In this document: positions 1 to 7,919 of the stretch, piece by piece | Position numbering within the stretch: the first letter of the stretch is position 1 | Layout: each line of letters begins with the position of its first letter | Assembly: GCA_005888335.1 (NCBI GenBank) | Contig: VAWY01000129.1 | Span: 24,003 to 88,002 of the forward strand | DNA length: 64,000 nt | From: Actinomycetota bacterium | GTDB lineage: Bacteria; Actinomycetota; Thermoleophilia; Solirubrobacterales; Solirubrobacteraceae | Direction: 5' to 3' | Notes under the pieces: generated by a model | What the model was told of the DNA's origin: nothing | What the model saw: only the letters and a program-made list of their open reading frames with translations | The model's database searches: none | Position numbers and translations under genes: made by a program

Positions 1-1
1 C

Positions 2-1846
2 GTCGCCCTCCTCCTCGCCGCCGCGGCGAGCGCATCAGCGGCGACCGTGACGGTCACCGGCGGCGGCAACGTTCCTGAGGGCGGACAGGCGCAGTTCACC
101 GTGACGAAGAGCTGGATCATGGGCATCGAGACCGCGCCCGACGCCAACGTCAGCGTCGCCGACGGGACGGCGACCTCCCCGGCCGACTACGGCGCCGCGG
201 CGCCGAACGGCGGCGGCGCGTGCGCGTTCGTGCCACTCACGACGTGCACCGTCGACATCCCCTACGTCGTCGACACCGTCGACGACAACATCGACGAGCC
301 CAACGAGACCTTCAGCGCGAAGGTCACGTCGGCCGACCTGTCGGGGTCGGGTGACGTCAACTTCACGATCGTTGACAACGACCCAACGCCGAAGGCCTCG
401 GTCAACGACCAGACGGTCAGCGAGGGCGCGGGCAACGCGACGTTCACCGTCTCGCTCTCGAACCCCAGCGAGCAGCCCGGCGGCATCGACGTGCCCTGGG
501 CGACCGCCCCGCAGTCCGCGACCGGGGGCAACGCGCCGACCCCGGGCGTCGACTACATCTCTTCGAACGGCACCGTCCACTTCAACGCCGGCGAGACGAC
601 CAAGACGTTCGCGGTCCCGATCGTCGACGACAACGTCACCGAGCCGCAGGAGAAGTTCCTCGTCAACCTCTCCCCGCCCCCCGCCAACGCGACGCTGGCC
701 GACGCGCAGGGCGTGGGCACGATCAACGACAACGACCCGCCGCCCGTGATCAAGCTCGACGGCGCCGAGGTCACCGAGGGCAACAACGGGACCAGGACCG
801 CCGACTTCGACGTCGAGCTCTCACATCCGAGCGCCTTCCCGATCGACGTCGACTACCGCACGAACGCCAAGAGCGCGACCGCGGGCGACGACTACGTGAG
901 CAAGTCGGGCACCGTCCACTTCGACCCGGGCGAGACCGAGCACGAGATCCACGTCCTCGTCAACGGCGACACGACCGACGAGCCTGACGAGAACTTCGAG
1001 GTCCAGCTCTCGAGCCCCGTCAACGCCACGATCGGCGACAACGACAAGAACGCGACGATCAAGGACGACGACGCGGCGCCGACGGCCTCGATCGGCAACG
1101 AGGCCGTGCGCGAGGGCGACTCGGGAACGGTCCAGGCCACGTTCGATGTCGTCCTGTCGGCGGCGAGCGGCTACACGGTGACGGTGAACTACGCGACCGC
1201 GGACGGCACCGCCCGCGCCGGGTCGGACTACGTCGCCGAGCAGGGCACGCTGACGTTCGCGCCCGGCCAGACGCGCAAGCAGGTGACGGTCGTCGTCGAC
1301 GGCGACACAGCCTTCGAGGCCGACGAGACGTTCACCGTCCGCCTGTCGAACCCGGTCCACACGACGATCGTCGACGCGGGCGGCCAGAGCAAGATCCTCA
1401 ACGACGACCGCGACCCGGCGGCCAGCTCGGACCACGGCTCGAGCAGCCAGCCGTCGGGCAACCACACGACCAACGGCGGCTCGTCGGACAGCGGGCAGGG
1501 CGGCACCACCCCGTCGCGCCGCCAGCGCGGACCGCGCGTCCGGATCTCGCTCTCCGACGACGCGATCGCCAGCACGCTGCACCTCGTGGTCGCGTGCCCG
1601 CCCTCCGAGGCGGTCTGCCGCGGCGCGCTGACGCTGTCGACGCCGCGGACCAAGCACAAGCGCGCCCGGCGCCTGGGCTCGGCGCACTTCGCCATCAAGG
1701 GCGGCGACAGCCGCACGGTGTCGGTCCACCTGTCGCGCGACGCCCGGCGGCTGCTGGCCCGCCGCGCGGGGCACCTGACCGCGACCGTCACCGCCCGCGA
1801 CGAGGACGGCAACGTCGGCGTCACGAAGCGCGCGTTCGACCTGTAG
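2..1846 (+). CDS. Secreted Calx-beta repeat protein (5' end outside window)
   Basis: Partial: the frame is open from the first bases, and the first 15 codons read as the end of a signal peptide (Leu/Ala run then ASASA), so the start lies upstream of the window. About 614 residues are visible. Four Calx-beta-like modules follow each other at roughly residues 20-128, 128-245, 245-360 and 360-475. Each has the D-Y-x-x-x-x-G-T-x-x-F and E-x-x-E-x-F patterns and closes with an Asp-rich strand (TIVDNDP, TINDNDP, TIKDDDA, KILNDDR). A Ser/Gly/Gln-rich linker (about 475-515) leads to a C-terminal beta domain with two Cys. Calx-beta modules bind Ca2+ and usually serve adhesion or surface structure. The exact role is unknown. 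A strong terminator follows. Confidence 0.85.
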   Translation, partial: VALLLAAAASASAATVTVTGGGNVPEGGQAQFTVTKSWIMGIETAPDANVSVADGTATSPADYGAAAPNGGGACAFVPLTTCTVDIPYVVDTVDDNIDEPNETFSAKVTSADLSGSGDVNFTIVDNDPTPKASVNDQTVSEGAGNATFTVSLSNPSEQPGGIDVPWATAPQSATGGNAPTPGVDYISSNGTVHFNAGETTKTFAVPIVDDNVTEPQEKFLVNLSPPPANATLADAQGVGTINDNDPPPVIKLDGAEVTEGNNGTRTADFDVELSHPSAFPIDVDYRTNAKSATAGDDYVSKSGTVHFDPGETEHEIHVLVNGDTTDEPDENFEVQLSSPVNATIGDNDKNATIKDDDAAPTASIGNEAVREGDSGTVQATFDVVLSAASGYTVTVNYATADGTARAGSDYVAEQGTLTFAPGQTRKQVTVVVDGDTAFEADETFTVRLSNPVHTTIVDAGGQSKILNDDRDPAASSDHGSSSQPSGNHTTNGGSSDSGQGGTTPSRRQRGPRVRISLSDDAIASTLHLVVACPPSEAVCRGALTLSTPRTKHKRARRLGSAHFAIKGGDSRTVSVHLSRDARRLLARRAGHLTATVTARDEDGNVGVTKRAFDL

Positions 1847-1870
1847 CGCTTCGCCTCACCCGCGCAGCTC

Positions 1871-1910
1871 CCGACGGCCGCCCAAGGATGGGCGGCCGTC
1901 GGCGTTTTCT
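1871..1910 (+). terminator. Strong intrinsic terminator after the Calx-beta gene
   Basis: A perfect 14-bp stem (1871-1884 with 1889-1902, loop AGGA) is followed at once by CGTTTTCT. It lies 25 nt after the stop of the Calx-beta gene and separates it from the cupredoxin gene. Confidence 0.9.
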
Positions 1911-1991
1911 GGACGAACGTTCGAGTCGGCCTTGCACCAGAAGCTGGGAACTCTCCTGCGGACATCTACGCCCAGTGGGAGGACAGACACC

Positions 1992-2468
1992 GTGCAATCG
2001 ACTCGCATCCGCACCGCCGCGCTCATCGGGGCGGCGCTGGTCCTCGCCGCAGCCGCCGTCGGCTTGGTCAGCCTCGCCGGCTCGCTCGGCGGCGAGGACG
2101 GCAAGGCGCCCGCGCCCAAGGCGGCCGCCCGGCCGGCCGCGAAGCCCGGGACCGTCGCCGTCCGGCTCAGCGACTTCAAGATCAAGCCGGCGGCCGAGAG
2201 CGCCCCGGCCGGGAAGATCACCTTCGACGCCCAGAACGCCGGCGCGACGAAGCACGAGCTCGTCGTCATCCGCACCGACAAGTGGGCGGGCGCCCTGCTC
2301 AAGGGCAAGGAGGCCAGCGAGGCGGGTGCGGTCGACGAGATCGGGGACCTCCCGGTGGGCGCGACCAAGCGCCTCACGCTGAACCTCAAGCCCGGCCACT
2401 ACGCCCTGATCTGCAACCTGCCCGGCCACTACAAGGCGGGCATGTTCGCCGACTTCACCGTCCGCTAG
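1992..2468 (+). CDS. Membrane-anchored cupredoxin (plastocyanin/sulfocyanin-like)
   Basis: A 158-residue protein with one N-terminal membrane segment (about 9-30), an Ala/Pro/Lys linker and a single cupredoxin domain (about 54-158) facing outside. All four type-1 copper ligands are visible: His88, then Cys141, His146 and Met151 in the block C-N-L-P-G-H-Y-K-A-G-M. It is therefore probably a blue-copper electron carrier. GTG 1992 is preferred over the upstream ATG at 1932 because a GGGAGGA Shine-Dalgarno stands just before it and the membrane anchor then begins at the N-terminus. The physiological partner is not visible. The gene stands alone between a terminator and a convergent gene. Confidence 0.85.
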   Translation: MQSTRIRTAALIGAALVLAAAAVGLVSLAGSLGGEDGKAPAPKAAARPAAKPGTVAVRLSDFKIKPAAESAPAGKITFDAQNAGATKHELVVIRTDKWAGALLKGKEASEAGAVDEIGDLPVGATKRLTLNLKPGHYALICNLPGHYKAGMFADFTVR

Positions 2469-2579
2469 CGCTAGCTGCGTCCGCCCAGCCTCGCGCGTCG
2501 CCGGATCACCACGTCCCGGCGGCGCGCGGGGTGCAGCTGCGGCGGCGGGCGCCGCAGGTCGACCCCCGCCGGCCGGTGC

Positions 2580-3074
2580 TCAGTAGCCGACGGTCCTGTG
2601 GCTGATGCGCCGGCAGCCGTGCAGCCGGTAGTTGCGGCGATTCTTGCGGCTGATAAACACGGTCGCCCGACCGTGGCCGCACCAGACCGCGCCGCGACCG
2701 AAGTGGACGTGGATCTGGTCGGCGCCACCGCCGGTGTGGATGAAGTTGGTGCCGTGGCTGGCGTAGATGAAGTCCTTGCCCGAGCCGCCGTAGATGCGGT
2801 CCACCTGCGTGGCCGGCTGGCCGGAAGGCTTGTAGTCGCCCCAGAGCACGTCGCCGGCGCGCCCGGCGCGGATGACGTCGTTGCCGTGCCCGCCCAGCAG
2901 CTCGTTGTGCCGGCGCTTCTTGGTCGCGTGGAGCGGGCCGCTCTGGTCGGCCTTGTGCATCTTGAGGTCGCCGTTGATCCTCGGCCAGCCCTCGTGGCTC
3001 GTGTTGGCCCCCGCCACCGCGCAGACCGCCGGAAGCAGGACAATCGAAACTACAAAAAACAGCACGGAACGCAT
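2580..3074 (-). CDS. Small secreted RTX-like (hemolysin-type Ca-binding) protein
   Basis: A 164-residue protein with an N-terminal signal peptide (residues 1 to about 22, ending AVAGA). From residue 59 it contains loosely spaced glycine/aspartate nonapeptide-like units (LLGGHGNDVI, IYGGSGKDFI, HTGGGADQI), the pattern of RTX calcium-binding beta-rolls. It ends with a basic stretch containing two Cys. ATG 3074 was chosen because the hydrophobic signal begins there; the longer upstream frame is Arg-rich and unlikely. It is divergent from the histidine-kinase gene with 38 nt between starts. The 111 nt after its stop hold nothing I recognise beyond a GCTAGC repeat near 2464-2475. Confidence 0.7.
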   Translation of the reverse strand: MRSVLFFVVSIVLLPAVCAVAGANTSHEGWPRINGDLKMHKADQSGPLHATKKRRHNELLGGHGNDVIRAGRAGDVLWGDYKPSGQPATQVDRIYGGSGKDFIYASHGTNFIHTGGGADQIHVHFGRGAVWCGHGRATVFISRKNRRNYRLHGCRRISHRTVGY

Positions 3075-3100
3075 AACGGCTCGGCGTTCCCGGTGCGACC

Positions 3101-3112
3101 TACGATCAAACC
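3101..3112 (+). promoter_or_regulatory. -10 box of the KdpD-like gene (leaderless type)
   Basis: TACGAT at 3101-3106 is followed by 6 nt and then the GTG start at 3113, the spacing expected for a leaderless transcript. No -35 hexamer is obvious. Confidence 0.5.
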
Positions 3113-4486
3113 GTGAGTGCGCTGTCTCACCTGCGCGCGGTGCTCCGAGTGGCGGCGGAGGTGGTCGTGGGCGTCGCCGCGGGCCTCGGGCTCGTCGCCG
3201 CACTCGACCTGATCGCCCCGATCGCGAGCCTCGGCGTCGTGCCGCTGCTCGTCGTGCTCGCGCTCGCGGTGCACCGCGGGCAGCTCGCCGCGCTGGCCGC
3301 CGCGGTGCTCAGCGTGCTCGGCCTCAACTACTTCTTCATCCCGCCCGTCCACCGGCTGACGATCGCCGACGACGAGAACGTCGTGGCGCTCGGCGTCCTG
3401 CTCATAGCCGCCGTGGTCGTGGGGCGGCTCGCGGCGCAGTCGCGCGACCGCGCCCGGGAGGCGCAGGCGCGCGCCGCGCTCGCCGCCCGGCGCGAGGCCG
3501 AGGCGGGCGTCCTCGCGCAGGCCGCCTCGCTGCTCCTCGGCGGCGGCTCACCGTCGGTGCACCTGGCGACGATCGGCGAGCGACTGGCCGGCGCGGTCGG
3601 GGCGCGCACCGCGCGCCTCGCGCTCGACCCGGCCCCGGCGCCGCGCGCGGGCGAGCGGGCGCTCCGCGTCCCGGTCGCCGGTCCGCCGGTCTGGCTGTAC
3701 GCCGACGGCGGTAGCGAGGTCGAGCGCGTGCTCGAGCCGCTCGCCCGGCTGCTCGACGTGGCCTTCGAGCGCGAGCGCGTCGGCGTCCAGGCGGCGGAGA
3801 CCGAGGCCGTCCGGCGCGCCGACGTGGCCAAGACAGCGGTGCTGCATGCGATCTCGCACGACCTGCGCTCGCCGCTGACGGCCATCCGCACGGCGGCCGA
3901 CGCGCTGGCCGACGGCGACCTCGACGAGGACGACCGCCGCGAGCTGGTCGCCGTGGTCGACGAGGAGTCGCAGCGGCTGACGCGCCTGGTCGACGACCTG
4001 CTCGACCTCTCGCGCATCGAGGCGGGGGCCGTCGACCCGCGGCCCGACTGGGTGGACCTGCACGACGTGGTGGGGCGCGCCGTGCAAAGCGCCCAGGCGG
4101 CGCGCGGCGGCCATCCGGTGCGGCTCGAGCTGCCCGCCGACCTGCCGCTCGTGCGCGTCGACCCCGGCCAGCTCGAGCGCGCGATGACCAACCTGGTCGA
4201 GAACGCGATGAAGTTCTCGCCGGCCGGCGAGCCCGTGCGCGTGCGGGCCGGCGCCGGGCCGGGCGCCGTGACCGTGCGCGTCCTGGACCGCGGCCCGGGC
4301 GTGCCTCAGGCGCAGCGCAAGCGCGTCTTCGAGCCCTTCTTCCGCGGCCGCGCCCAGGCGGGTGGCGGCGCCGGGCTCGGGCTCGCGATCGCCAAGGGCT
4401 TCGTCGAGGCCAACGGCGGGCGCCTGACGCTGCAGTCGGGGACCGAGGAGGGCACGGCGTTCGCCGTGCGGCTCCCTGCGCCATGA
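3113..4486 (+). CDS. KdpD-like membrane sensor histidine kinase (DUF4118 type)
   Basis: A 457-residue sensor. About four membrane helices lie in residues 13-106 with the NYFFIPP motif (72-78) typical of the KdpD transmembrane (DUF4118) domain. A coiled-coil/GAF-like region follows, then a HisKA domain with phospho-acceptor His249 (AISHDLRSP) and an HATPase domain with N box NLVENAMKF, G1 DRGPGV and G2 GAGLGLA. It lacks the N-terminal KdpD/Usp cytoplasmic domains of classical KdpD, so it is the short form. It overlaps the response-regulator start by 4 nt. No kdpFABC is in the window, so potassium control is only a family-based guess. Confidence 0.88.
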   Translation: MSALSHLRAVLRVAAEVVVGVAAGLGLVAALDLIAPIASLGVVPLLVVLALAVHRGQLAALAAAVLSVLGLNYFFIPPVHRLTIADDENVVALGVLLIAAVVVGRLAAQSRDRAREAQARAALAARREAEAGVLAQAASLLLGGGSPSVHLATIGERLAGAVGARTARLALDPAPAPRAGERALRVPVAGPPVWLYADGGSEVERVLEPLARLLDVAFERERVGVQAAETEAVRRADVAKTAVLHAISHDLRSPLTAIRTAADALADGDLDEDDRRELVAVVDEESQRLTRLVDDLLDLSRIEAGAVDPRPDWVDLHDVVGRAVQSAQAARGGHPVRLELPADLPLVRVDPGQLERAMTNLVENAMKFSPAGEPVRVRAGAGPGAVTVRVLDRGPGVPQAQRKRVFEPFFRGRAQAGGGAGLGLAIAKGFVEANGGRLTLQSGTEEGTAFAVRLPAP

Positions 4487-5184
4487 ACGGGGCGCGTGTC
4501 CTCGTCGTCGACGACGAGCCGCAGATCCTGCGCGGGCTGCGGGTCGTCCTGCGGCGCGCGGGCTTTCAGGTCGACGTGGCCGCCTCAGTGGCCGAGGCGC
4601 TCGACGCGCTCGCCGTCCGCCCGCCCGACGCGCTGGTGCTCGACCTCATCCTTCCCGACGGCACCGGCGTGGACGTCCTGCGCGACCTGCGCCGCTGGAG
4701 CTCGCTGCCCGTTCTCGTCCTGTCCGCCGTGGGCGACGAGCGCATGAAGGTCCGCGCGCTGGACGCCGGCGCCGACGACTACGTGACCAAGCCCTTCGGC
4801 GCCGACGAGCTGACCGCGCGGCTGCGGGCGCTGCTGCGCCGAGCCGGCGACGGGGCCGGCGGCGAGCCGGTGCTCGCGGCGGGCGACGTGGCGGTCGACC
4901 TCGCGGCGCGGCGGGTGACCAAGGCGGGCCGCGACGTGCACCTCACGCCGATCGAGTTCGACCTCGTGCGCGTCCTGGCCACCCACCGCGGCAAGCTCGT
5001 CACGCACCGCCAGCTGCTGCACGAGGTCTGGGGGCCCGGCTACGAGCGCGAGACGCAGCTGCTGCGCGTCCACGTCGCCCACATCCGCGCCAAGCTCGAG
5101 GACGACCCGGGCGCGCCGCGCCTGCTGCTGACCGAGCCAGGCGTCGGCTACCGCCTCAGCGACGCGGGCGCGCCGGAGTCTTAA
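4483..5184 (+). CDS. OmpR/KdpE-family response regulator
   Basis: A 233-residue two-domain regulator. The receiver carries the acidic pair D10-D11, phospho-acceptor Asp54 (LVLDLILPDG) and Lys in YVTKPFG near 103. A winged-helix trans_reg_C DNA-binding domain occupies about 130-228 and ends with GVGYRL. Its ATG overlaps the kinase stop (ATGA), so the two are translationally coupled partners. Closest in type to KdpE; the regulated genes are not evident from the sequence. Confidence 0.92.
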   Translation: MNGARVLVVDDEPQILRGLRVVLRRAGFQVDVAASVAEALDALAVRPPDALVLDLILPDGTGVDVLRDLRRWSSLPVLVLSAVGDERMKVRALDAGADDYVTKPFGADELTARLRALLRRAGDGAGGEPVLAAGDVAVDLAARRVTKAGRDVHLTPIEFDLVRVLATHRGKLVTHRQLLHEVWGPGYERETQLLRVHVAHIRAKLEDDPGAPRLLLTEPGVGYRLSDAGAPES

Positions 5185-5278
5185 GACACAGGTCGGCAAA
5201 GAACTGCGGGAATCGACATGGGCGCGCGCGGCCTCCACCCATGCGCCGGGCCGGCTGTGAGGCGCAAGATCTGCGGCA

Positions 5279-5632
5279 ATGATCTGCTTCCCCAGCACTC
5301 CCGCTCCCACCCTGACGATCGGCGTCTCGTGTGACCACGACGTCGCCCTGGTCGCGCTCGGCGGACGACTGGACGCGGAGACGGTCGAGGTCGCGAGGGC
5401 CGAGCTCGACGCGCTCCTCGAGAAGGGCGTCCGCGAGCTGCTCGTCGACCTGGCGGACACGGTGTTCCTCGACGATGACGCCGCACGCTCGCTCGTCGAG
5501 GCGGCGCGGTGGACCCGCGCGCTGGGCGGGACGCTGCACGTCTTCCACGTCGGCGGGCAGCCGCGCGAGCTGCTCGAGCGGCTGGCCCTGCGGGTGGCCG
5601 GGCCGCTGCTCAGCGTCACCCGAGCGGTCTGA
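5279..5632 (+). CDS. STAS-domain anti-anti-sigma-like protein with Asp in place of the phospho-Ser
   Basis: A 117-residue single STAS domain (about 10-112) of the SpoIIAA/RsbV class, which normally binds an anti-sigma kinase and is switched off by phosphorylation of a Ser in a D-S-S-G-L loop. Here the equivalent loop reads FLDDDAARSL (residues 64-73): both Ser positions are Asp and the Gly is Ala. The protein therefore cannot be phosphorylated there and may behave as a permanent phospho-mimic or bind something else. ATG 5279 is the first in-frame start; no clear ribosome site. Its 3' end overlaps the convergent small gene below by 17 nt. Confidence 0.75.
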   Translation: MICFPSTPAPTLTIGVSCDHDVALVALGGRLDAETVEVARAELDALLEKGVRELLVDLADTVFLDDDAARSLVEAARWTRALGGTLHVFHVGGQPRELLERLALRVAGPLLSVTRAV

Positions 5633-5840
5633 CCGCCGGCAGCGCGCGCCGCGCGCGCAGGGGGCAGACGAGCATCTTCGCGTGCGGGCCGCCCGGCAGG
5701 GCGGTCGGCGTCGCCGTCGCGGTCGGCGGGATCGGCTCCGGGCGGTCCCGCACCGACGCGGCGCGCAGCGCGACGTCGCCGCTCCCGCAGCCTGGGAGGG
5801 CGGTCGTCCCCAGCGCGGCTGCGACGTGGACCCTGCCCAT
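5616..5840 (-). CDS. Possible small lipoprotein, unknown function
   Basis: A 74-residue frame whose N-terminus (MGRVHVAAALGTTALPGCGSG) could be a short lipoprotein signal with Cys18 as the lipidated residue. The remainder is Pro/Thr-rich and then basic. It overlaps the 3' end of the STAS gene. There is no homology I recognise, and it may be a chance frame in GC-rich DNA. Confidence 0.3.
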   Translation of the reverse strand: MGRVHVAAALGTTALPGCGSGDVALRAASVRDRPEPIPPTATATPTALPGGPHAKMLVCPLRARRALPAVRPLG

Positions 5841-5854
5841 CGGAAAGCAGAGTA

Positions 5855-5872
5855 CTGAACGGGGGCGTTCAG
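5855..5872 (-). terminator. Perfect small hairpin at the end of the split permease genes
   Basis: CTGAACG (5855-5861), loop GGGG, CGTTCAG (5866-5872). The stem overlaps the stop codon of the downstream TauE/SafE half gene on the minus strand, so it may end that operon. No U-run follows. Confidence 0.4.
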
Positions 5873-6228
5873 CGGGCGAGGCCGCGGCGCAGCAGCTGGG
5901 CGGCGACGAGGAGCATCAGCGCCGCGAAACCGAGGCGCAGCGCGCGCTCGGGGAGCGCGTTCGCGACGGCAACGCCGAGCGCGCCGCCACCTACCGACAG
6001 GACGCCGAGCAGGGCCGCGTCGGGTCGGCGGACGTTGCCGTAGCGGTCCTGGCGCCAGGCGCCGACGATCGCCGTGGGCACGATGGCCAGCAGCGACGTC
6101 GCCTCCGCCTCGATCTGCGACAACCCCAGGAACAGCACGAGGCCGGGAACGATCAGGGTGCCACCGCCGACCCCGAGCAGCCCGGCGATGATGCCGGCCG
6201 CCACGCCGACGAGCGCGGTCTCGATCAT
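5869..6228 (-). CDS. TauE/SafE family half-permease, second half
   Basis: 119 residues, about four hydrophobic helices, starting with the family signature G-x-x-A-G-x-x-x-G-L-L-G-V-G-G-G (residues 8-23). TauE/SafE proteins, exporters or importers of sulfonates, sulfite and other small anions, are normally about 250 residues made of two such repeats. Here each repeat is its own gene. Its ATG overlaps the stop of the preceding half gene (ATGA), so both are co-translated and probably assemble as a heterodimer. Confidence 0.75.
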   Translation of the reverse strand: MIETALVGVAAGIIAGLLGVGGGTLIVPGLVLFLGLSQIEAEATSLLAIVPTAIVGAWRQDRYGNVRRPDAALLGVLSVGGGALGVAVANALPERALRLGFAALMLLVAAQLLRRGLAR

Positions 6229-6596
6229 CCGACCGCGAGCTGGACGGCGACGGCCACCAGCAGCGCGGCGAACAGCAGCGACAGCGCGCGCTGCGGGATC
6301 CGCTGCTGGAGCGCCGTCCCGGCCAGGACGCCGAGGACGGCGGGCAGGCCGACCAGGAGGCCGTCGTCGAGGCGGACGTTGCCGTAGAGGCCCTGCACCG
6401 CCGCCGCGACGGAGGCGATCACCGTGATCGCGGCGAGCGACGTGCCGGTCGCCTCGCGCTCCTGGTAGCCGAGCCAGAGGATCAGCAGCGGGACGATCAC
6501 GATGCCACCGCCGATCCCGAACAGCCCCGAGAAGAACCCGGCGAGCGTGCCCACGAGCCCGAGCTTCACGGTTCGGGCGCCGAGCATGCGCGGCAT
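6225..6596 (-). CDS. TauE/SafE family half-permease, first half
   Basis: About 123 residues (120 if ATG 6587 is used). It contains the paired signature G-F-F-S-G-L-F-G-I-G-G-G-I-V-I-V-P and four membrane helices, homologous in layout to the following half gene. ATG 6587 lies 7 nt behind TAGTAT on this strand, favouring a leaderless start there; ATG 6596 is the alternative. The longer frame upstream would run antisense through otsB and is rejected. Divergent from otsB. Confidence 0.75.
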   Translation of the reverse strand: MPRMLGARTVKLGLVGTLAGFFSGLFGIGGGIVIVPLLILWLGYQEREATGTSLAAITVIASVAAAVQGLYGNVRLDDGLLVGLPAVLGVLAGTALQQRIPQRALSLLFAALLVAVAVQLAVG

Positions 6597-6600
6597 ACTA
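6594..6600. promoter_or_regulatory. Shared, symmetric -10 box between otsB and the permease genes
   Basis: The 7-mer CATACTA reads CATACT toward otsB (7 nt to GTG 6607) and TAGTAT toward the permease (7 nt to ATG 6587). One AT-rich core can thus serve as -10 element on both strands, giving two leaderless divergent transcripts. Confidence 0.5.
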
Positions 6601-6606
6601 GGGCCC

Positions 6607-7407
6607 GTGTCCGCGGCCCTGACGCTCGCCGAGGCGCTCGAAGTCGTGCGCGCCAACCCCTCGCGCTCGGCCATTCTGCTCGACGTCGACGGCACGCTTG
6701 CCCCGATCGTCCGCCACGCCGACGACGCCCACGTGCCCGAGGTCACTCGCACGCACCTGATTGCGGTCAGCCGGCGCTATGCGTTGGTGGCCTGCGTCAG
6801 CGGGCGGCGGGCGGCGACCGCGCGGCGGATGGTGTCGATCGGCTCGATCGCCTACGTGGGCAACCACGGGGGCGAGATCCTGCCCCCCGGGGGCACGGTC
6901 CCCGAGGTCGATCCCGAGTTCGCCCGCGCCGGCGAGCGGGTGCGCGCCTTTCGCGACAAGGTGCTCGACGAGGAGCTGCACCGGCTGCGCGTGCGCGCCG
7001 AGGACAAGGACCAGATCGCCGCCTTCCACTGGCGCGGCGCGCCGGACGAGGAGGCGGCGGAGGCCGCGGTGCGCAGGATCGCCGAGCGGGCCGAGGCCGA
7101 GGGCCTGGTCGTGCACTGGGGGCGCAAGGTGCTCGAGGTGCGGCCGACGGTGCAGGTCGACAAGGGCCGCGGCGTGCGGCGGCTGCTGCGCGAGGCCGAC
7201 GTCGACGCCGCCGTCTACGTCGGCGACGACACCACCGACCTCGACGCGTTCCGCGGCCTGCGCGCCCTCGTCGAGGAGGGGCGCCTGGGCACCGCGGTGT
7301 GCGTGGGCGTGCGCTCGGACGAGACGCCGCCCGAGCTCGAGCAGGAGGCCGATCTCCTCGTCGACGGGCCGGCGGGCGTGCGGGGCATGCTCGAGGCGCT
7401 CCTCTGA
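6607..7407 (+). CDS. otsB: Trehalose-6-phosphate phosphatase
   Basis: 266 residues, HAD superfamily. The nucleophile motif D-V-D-G-T lies at 26-30 (Asp26 phospho-acceptor, Asp28 acid/base), and the late acidic motif V-G-D-D-T-T-D sits near 204-210. The block GNHG and the small cap domain match OtsB, which releases trehalose from trehalose-6-phosphate for osmoprotection. GTG 6607 is chosen from the -10 spacing and because it places the HAD core at the expected position. No otsA is in the window. The following membrane-protein gene starts at the stop codon. Confidence 0.85.
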   Translation: MSAALTLAEALEVVRANPSRSAILLDVDGTLAPIVRHADDAHVPEVTRTHLIAVSRRYALVACVSGRRAATARRMVSIGSIAYVGNHGGEILPPGGTVPEVDPEFARAGERVRAFRDKVLDEELHRLRVRAEDKDQIAAFHWRGAPDEEAAEAAVRRIAERAEAEGLVVHWGRKVLEVRPTVQVDKGRGVRRLLREADVDAAVYVGDDTTDLDAFRGLRALVEEGRLGTAVCVGVRSDETPPELEQEADLLVDGPAGVRGMLEALL

Positions 7408-7919
7408 GGTTCGTCGACTTCCTCAAGGCGACCGTGCTGGCGAGCGCCGGAGCGGCGACCGCCCTCGGCGCGATCACCGTCGCCGGCGCGGCGAACAGCG
7501 GCGACTCGCTGCTGGTGCCGGTGGTGGCCGGCTGGTGGCTGCTCGCCGCGGCGCTCGGGCTGTGGCTGGGGCGGCCGTCGCGGGCCAACCGCGACATCGC
7601 CCGGGCGCTCGCCGAGGCGCGGGCCGCCACGTCGCTTCCCGAGCAGCGCCCGGGGCTCATCCTGCTCAACCGCCTCTGGCCGCTGCTGGTCGTCACCATC
7701 GGAGCGGGCGCGGCGACCATCTTCGCGCCGCAGGTCCCCGGTGTCGCGGCGGGCTTCGCGCTCGCTCTCTCGCTGACGCTGCGCCATCAGGAGAAGGCGG
7801 TGGCGGCGATCGAGGAGCGCGACGGCGTGTCGTTCTACGTCGAGCGCACCTCGCCGCTGCGTCCCATGGAGCTCGTGCGCACCCCGGGCTTCCGGCGCAA
7901 CGTCGCGCCGGTTGGGTAG
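7404..7919 (+). CDS. Membrane protein of unknown function
   Basis: About 171 residues with two hydrophobic segments near the N-terminus (about 11-30 and 35-55) and a longer one at about 95-128, then a soluble basic tail rich in charged residues. I recognise no family. The frame has no ATG; CTG 7404 overlaps the otsB stop (CTGA), and GTG 7434 is the conventional alternative but would cut into the first helix. Its stop TAG overlaps the GTG of the next gene (TAGTG), so it belongs to an otsB - membrane protein - glycosyltransferase unit. Confidence 0.6.
   Translation: MRFVDFLKATVLASAGAATALGAITVAGAANSGDSLLVPVVAGWWLLAAALGLWLGRPSRANRDIARALAEARAATSLPEQRPGLILLNRLWPLLVVTIGAGAATIFAPQVPGVAAGFALALSLTLRHQEKAVAAIEERDGVSFYVERTSPLRPMELVRTPGFRRNVAPVG

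Noticed and set aside
2471..3043. Second frame over the RTX-like gene
   Set aside because: Overlaps the RTX-like gene in another phase; Arg/Ser/Thr-rich, no signal peptide, no motif.
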